A DNA stretch of 7,026 nucleotides, taken from Thermoguttaceae bacterium. Its GTDB lineage: Bacteria > Planctomycetota > Planctomycetia > Pirellulales > Thermoguttaceae. Position 1 is the first letter of the stretch, and the number at the start of each line of letters is the position of its first letter. Shown here in pieces: positions 5,110 to 7,026 of the stretch. Position numbers and translations under genes: made by a program. Below the pieces are notes generated by a model, which did no database searches, was not told the origin of the DNA, and worked only from the letters and a program-made list of their open reading frames with translations. The stretch spans positions 1 through 7,026 of the forward strand of contig JAFYVO010000329.1 of the NCBI GenBank assembly GCA_017549085.1, in the 5' to 3' direction.

Positions 5110-6711
5110 GTGTCCTCCAATTTCTTTCGTTCGCCGCCGCGACCGTTTGAGTCGGCCCTGCTCGCCGCGTTTCCGCTCGACGCTTGGCGTTCTCGCCGCG
5201 TTTGCGTCGCGGTTTCGGGGGGAGCCGACAGCGTCGCGCTCCTTCGCGGGCTCGTCCGACTTCCGGAAATAACGGATAATCCGGATTTACGGCGCAATTT
5301 CTTCGTCGCGACGGTCGATCATCGCTCTCGCGGCGCGGAGTCGGACGGCGACGTCGCGTTCGTCGAAGCGTTGGCGGCGGAGCTCGGCGTCGATTTTTTC
5401 CGTCGAACGCTCGACCCGACCGAGTTGGAGGCGGAGGCGCGACGCCAAGGGAGTTGGGAGAGCGCGGCGCGGGAACTGCGTTATCGGGCGCTCGTCGACG
5501 TGGCGAAGGCCGGAAGCGCTCGGTTTCTCGCGACGGCGCACCATCGCGACGACCAACTCGAAACGCTCCTTTTCCGACTCTTCCGCGGCGCCGGATTCGA
5601 CGGTTTGCGCGGCGTCCCGGCGGTTCGTCCGCTCGACGAATCGCTCGTCCTGATTCGCCCGCTCCTCGCCGTCGGACGCGCCGAAATCCTCGCCTATTTA
5701 ACCCGGCTTAACCAACCGTACCGCGTCGACTCCTCGAACGCGTCGCCGCGATACGCTCGCAACCGAATCCGCAACGAGTTGGCGCCCCTCCTCGACTCGA
5801 TTTTTCCCGGGCGTTGGGACGCCGCGCTCCTCCGCTTGGCCGAACTGGCCGCCGAAACGGAAACGTTTTTCGACGCGCAAACCGCCCCGCTCGACGCTCA
5901 AATCGCCGCCGCCCGCCGTCGCGACGCGCTTTTCGCCCGAACGCTCGCCTCGCTCGGCGTTGCCGCAAACAGCGCAAACAACGCAAACAACGCAAACAAC
6001 GCAAACAACGCAAACAACGCAAACAACGCAAACAACGCAAACAACGCAAACAACGTAAACAGCGCAAACAACGCAAACAACGCAAACAACGCGAACAACG
6101 CGAACAACGCGAACAACGCGAACAACGCAACCAACGCAAACAACGCAAACAACGCAACCAACGCAAACAACGCAAACAACGCAAACAACGCGAACAGCGC
6201 GAACAGCGCAAACAACGAAAACAGCGCAAACAACGAAAACAACGAAAACAGCGCAAACAACGCGAACAACGCGAACAGCGCGAACAGCGCGAACAACGCG
6301 AACAACGCGAACAGCGCGAACAGCGCGAACAACGCAAACAACGCAAACAACGCGAACAGCGCAAACAACGCGAACAACACGAACAGCGCGAACAGCGCAA
6401 ACAGCGCAAATTCGCCCAACGTCGTTATTTTGCCGCTCGAACCGCTTCGCGCGGCGCCGGAAGCGGTCGTTCGCCGTTATTTCCGGCAAATTTGGCGCGA
6501 CCGAAAATGGCCGCTCGCCGCGATGGGAGCCGCCGAATGGCGCCGACTCGCCGCCGCCGTCCGAAAAACGCCCCGTCCAAACGCCGACGAACCGCAATTT
6601 CCCGGCGACGTTCGGCTGACTTTTCCGGATTCGTCGACTTTACGGCTCGAACGCCGCGCCCAAGCCGTCGTTCTTGGCGCCTCCACCGTCCCGCCGCCGT
6701 CGTTCGATTGA
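5110..6711 (+). CDS. tilS: tRNA(Ile2)-lysidine synthetase with a 150-residue Ala-Asn-Asn repeat insertion
   Basis: TilS uses ATP to attach lysine to C34 of tRNA(Ile2), so that the tRNA reads AUA and is charged with isoleucine; it acts in the cytoplasm. From a GTG start at 5110 the product has 533 residues. The PP-loop motif SGGADS lies at 36-41, VDHRSRGAESDGD at 69-81, AHHRDDQLETLLFRLFRGAG at about 143-162, and RNRIRNELAPLL at 217-228, all TilS signatures. Residues 286-435 are 50 tandem tripeptides, mostly Ala-Asn-Asn or Ala-Asn-Ser. The C-terminal part (436-533; LEPLRAAPEAVVRRYFRQIW and on) resembles the TilS substrate-recognition domain. Without the repeat the protein would be about 383 residues, short for the family. 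An in-frame ATG at 4927 would overlap the isomerase gene by 58 bp and add 61 unconserved residues, so GTG 5110 is preferred. No separate promoter was found. Confidence 0.95.
   Translation: MSSNFFRSPPRPFESALLAAFPLDAWRSRRVCVAVSGGADSVALLRGLVRLPEITDNPDLRRNFFVATVDHRSRGAESDGDVAFVEALAAELGVDFFRRTLDPTELEAEARRQGSWESAARELRYRALVDVAKAGSARFLATAHHRDDQLETLLFRLFRGAGFDGLRGVPAVRPLDESLVLIRPLLAVGRAEILAYLTRLNQPYRVDSSNASPRYARNRIRNELAPLLDSIFPGRWDAALLRLAELAAETETFFDAQTAPLDAQIAAARRRDALFARTLASLGVAANSANNANNANNANNANNANNANNANNANNVNSANNANNANNANNANNANNANNATNANNANNATNANNANNANNANSANSANNENSANNENNENSANNANNANSANSANNANNANSANSANNANNANNANSANNANNTNSANSANSANSPNVVILPLEPLRAAPEAVVRRYFRQIWRDRKWPLAAMGAAEWRRLAAAVRKTPRPNADEPQFPGDVRLTFPDSSTLRLERRAQAVVLGASTVPPPSFD
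5965..6414 (+). repeat. 9-bp in-frame minisatellite within tilS, 50 units
   Basis: The unit GCAAACAAC is repeated exactly 50 times (450 bp) with no frame change. Substitutions are few and patterned: GCA to GCG, the third codon AAC to AGC, and rarer changes of the first or second codon (Glu, Val and Thr variants). The 5' half (about 5974-6054) is nearly pure, while the 3' half is rich in AGC and GCG variants. The unit contains no stop in any of the six frames, which produces long spurious open frames on both strands here. Confidence 0.97.
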
Positions 6712-6765
6712 AAACGCGACGCGCCCAAACGACGATTTGAGCGAACCAACGAACAACGCCAACCC

Positions 6766-7026
6766 CGGCGCAAACGTCGCCAAAAACGCAAAGAACCGGG
6801 CGGAAACGTCGCCAAAAACGCAAAGAACCGGCGGAAAATCGCCAAAAACGCAAAGAACCGGCGAAAACGTCGCCAAAAACGTAAAGAACCGGCGAAAACG
6901 TCGACAAAAACGCAAAGAACCGGCGCAAACGTCGCCAAAAACGCAAAGAACCGGCGGAAAATCGCCAAAAACGCAAAGAACCGGCGAAAACGTCGCCAAA
7001 AACGTAAAGAACCGGCGAAAACGTCG
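6766..7026. repeat. 31-bp tandem repeat array, at least 8 units, running off the window
   Basis: Full units start at 6780, 6812, 6842, 6873, 6904, 6935, 6965 and 6996, with lengths 32, 30, 31, 31, 31, 30, 31 and 31. The consensus runs CCAAAAACGCAAAGAACC, then GGCGAAAACGTCG. A partial unit, CGGCGCAAACGTCG, precedes at 6766-6779. The three units at 6812-6903 are repeated base for base at 6935-7026, a higher-order period of 123 bp. Each junction has GGCGA or GGCGG facing TCGCC across four or five bases, so a small hairpin recurs in nearly every unit. There are no unique spacers, so it is not CRISPR. No credible gene uses it. The stretch from the tilS stop (6711) to 6765 holds nothing recognisable. 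Confidence 0.93.

Noticed and set aside
5698..6740. Long open frames in all other frames across the tilS repeat (Lys-Gln-Arg, Leu-Phe-Ala, Cys-Val-Val and Cys-Leu-Arg repeat proteins)
   Set aside because: The 9-bp unit lacks stops in all six frames, so these are automatic by-products. Only the Ala-Asn-Asn frame joins recognisable TilS domains on both sides.
6425..6999. Minus-strand open frames through the 31-bp array
   Set aside because: They only translate the repeat, and the 30-, 31- and 32-bp units shift frame from unit to unit. No family resemblance is seen.
6766..7026. CRISPR array
   Set aside because: Whole units are near-identical from end to end, with no unique spacers between conserved repeats.

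Overview
The window looks like a chromosomal segment of a GC-rich, CGC/TCG-codon-favouring bacterium, most likely a planctomycete. The support is indirect: a secreted DUF1080 protein (a family expanded in Planctomycetota), an alpha/beta-hydrolase-fold protein with the phrase RNYVAVAPRG, long spacers, and genes that mostly lack Shine-Dalgarno sequences. Five protein genes are well supported. No tRNA, rRNA, CRISPR array, transposase or phage gene was seen.

Layout. Positions 1-600 hold no convincing protein gene. They contain a degenerate direct repeat at the left edge and, near 250-415, a good sigma70-type promoter followed by a foldable stretch ending in seven T's, which is a candidate small RNA or long leader. 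Next on the plus strand come an esterase-like protein that seems to have lost its catalytic triad (602-1450) and a FliN/SpoA-family protein (1538-1927). An 18-bp tandem array (about 1939-2129) and a bidirectional terminator (2132-2171) separate these from a minus-strand secreted DUF1080 protein (2228-3121). A divergent intergenic region (3122-3661) carries an extended -10 promoter for a plus-strand exported SurA/PrsA-like peptidyl-prolyl isomerase (3662-4984). After a hairpin terminator or attenuator comes tilS, the tRNA(Ile2)-lysidine synthetase (start probably GTG at 5110, end 6711). The right end (about 6766-7026) is a 31-bp tandem array that runs off the window.

The genes do not form one pathway. 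tilS is housekeeping, the isomerase serves protein folding outside the cytoplasm, DUF1080 is probably carbohydrate-related, and the FliN-like protein belongs to flagellar or type III secretion switch assemblies. The most striking property is repeat expansion: three independent tandem arrays (9, 18 and 31 bp) within 5.1 kb. One lies inside tilS, where exactly 50 units of 9 bp encode a 150-residue Ala-Asn-Asn/Ser tract between the catalytic and C-terminal parts. I found no clear evidence of a new multi-gene system. The best leads are the TilS insertion, the candidate RNA near 286-415 and the catalytically stripped hydrolase.
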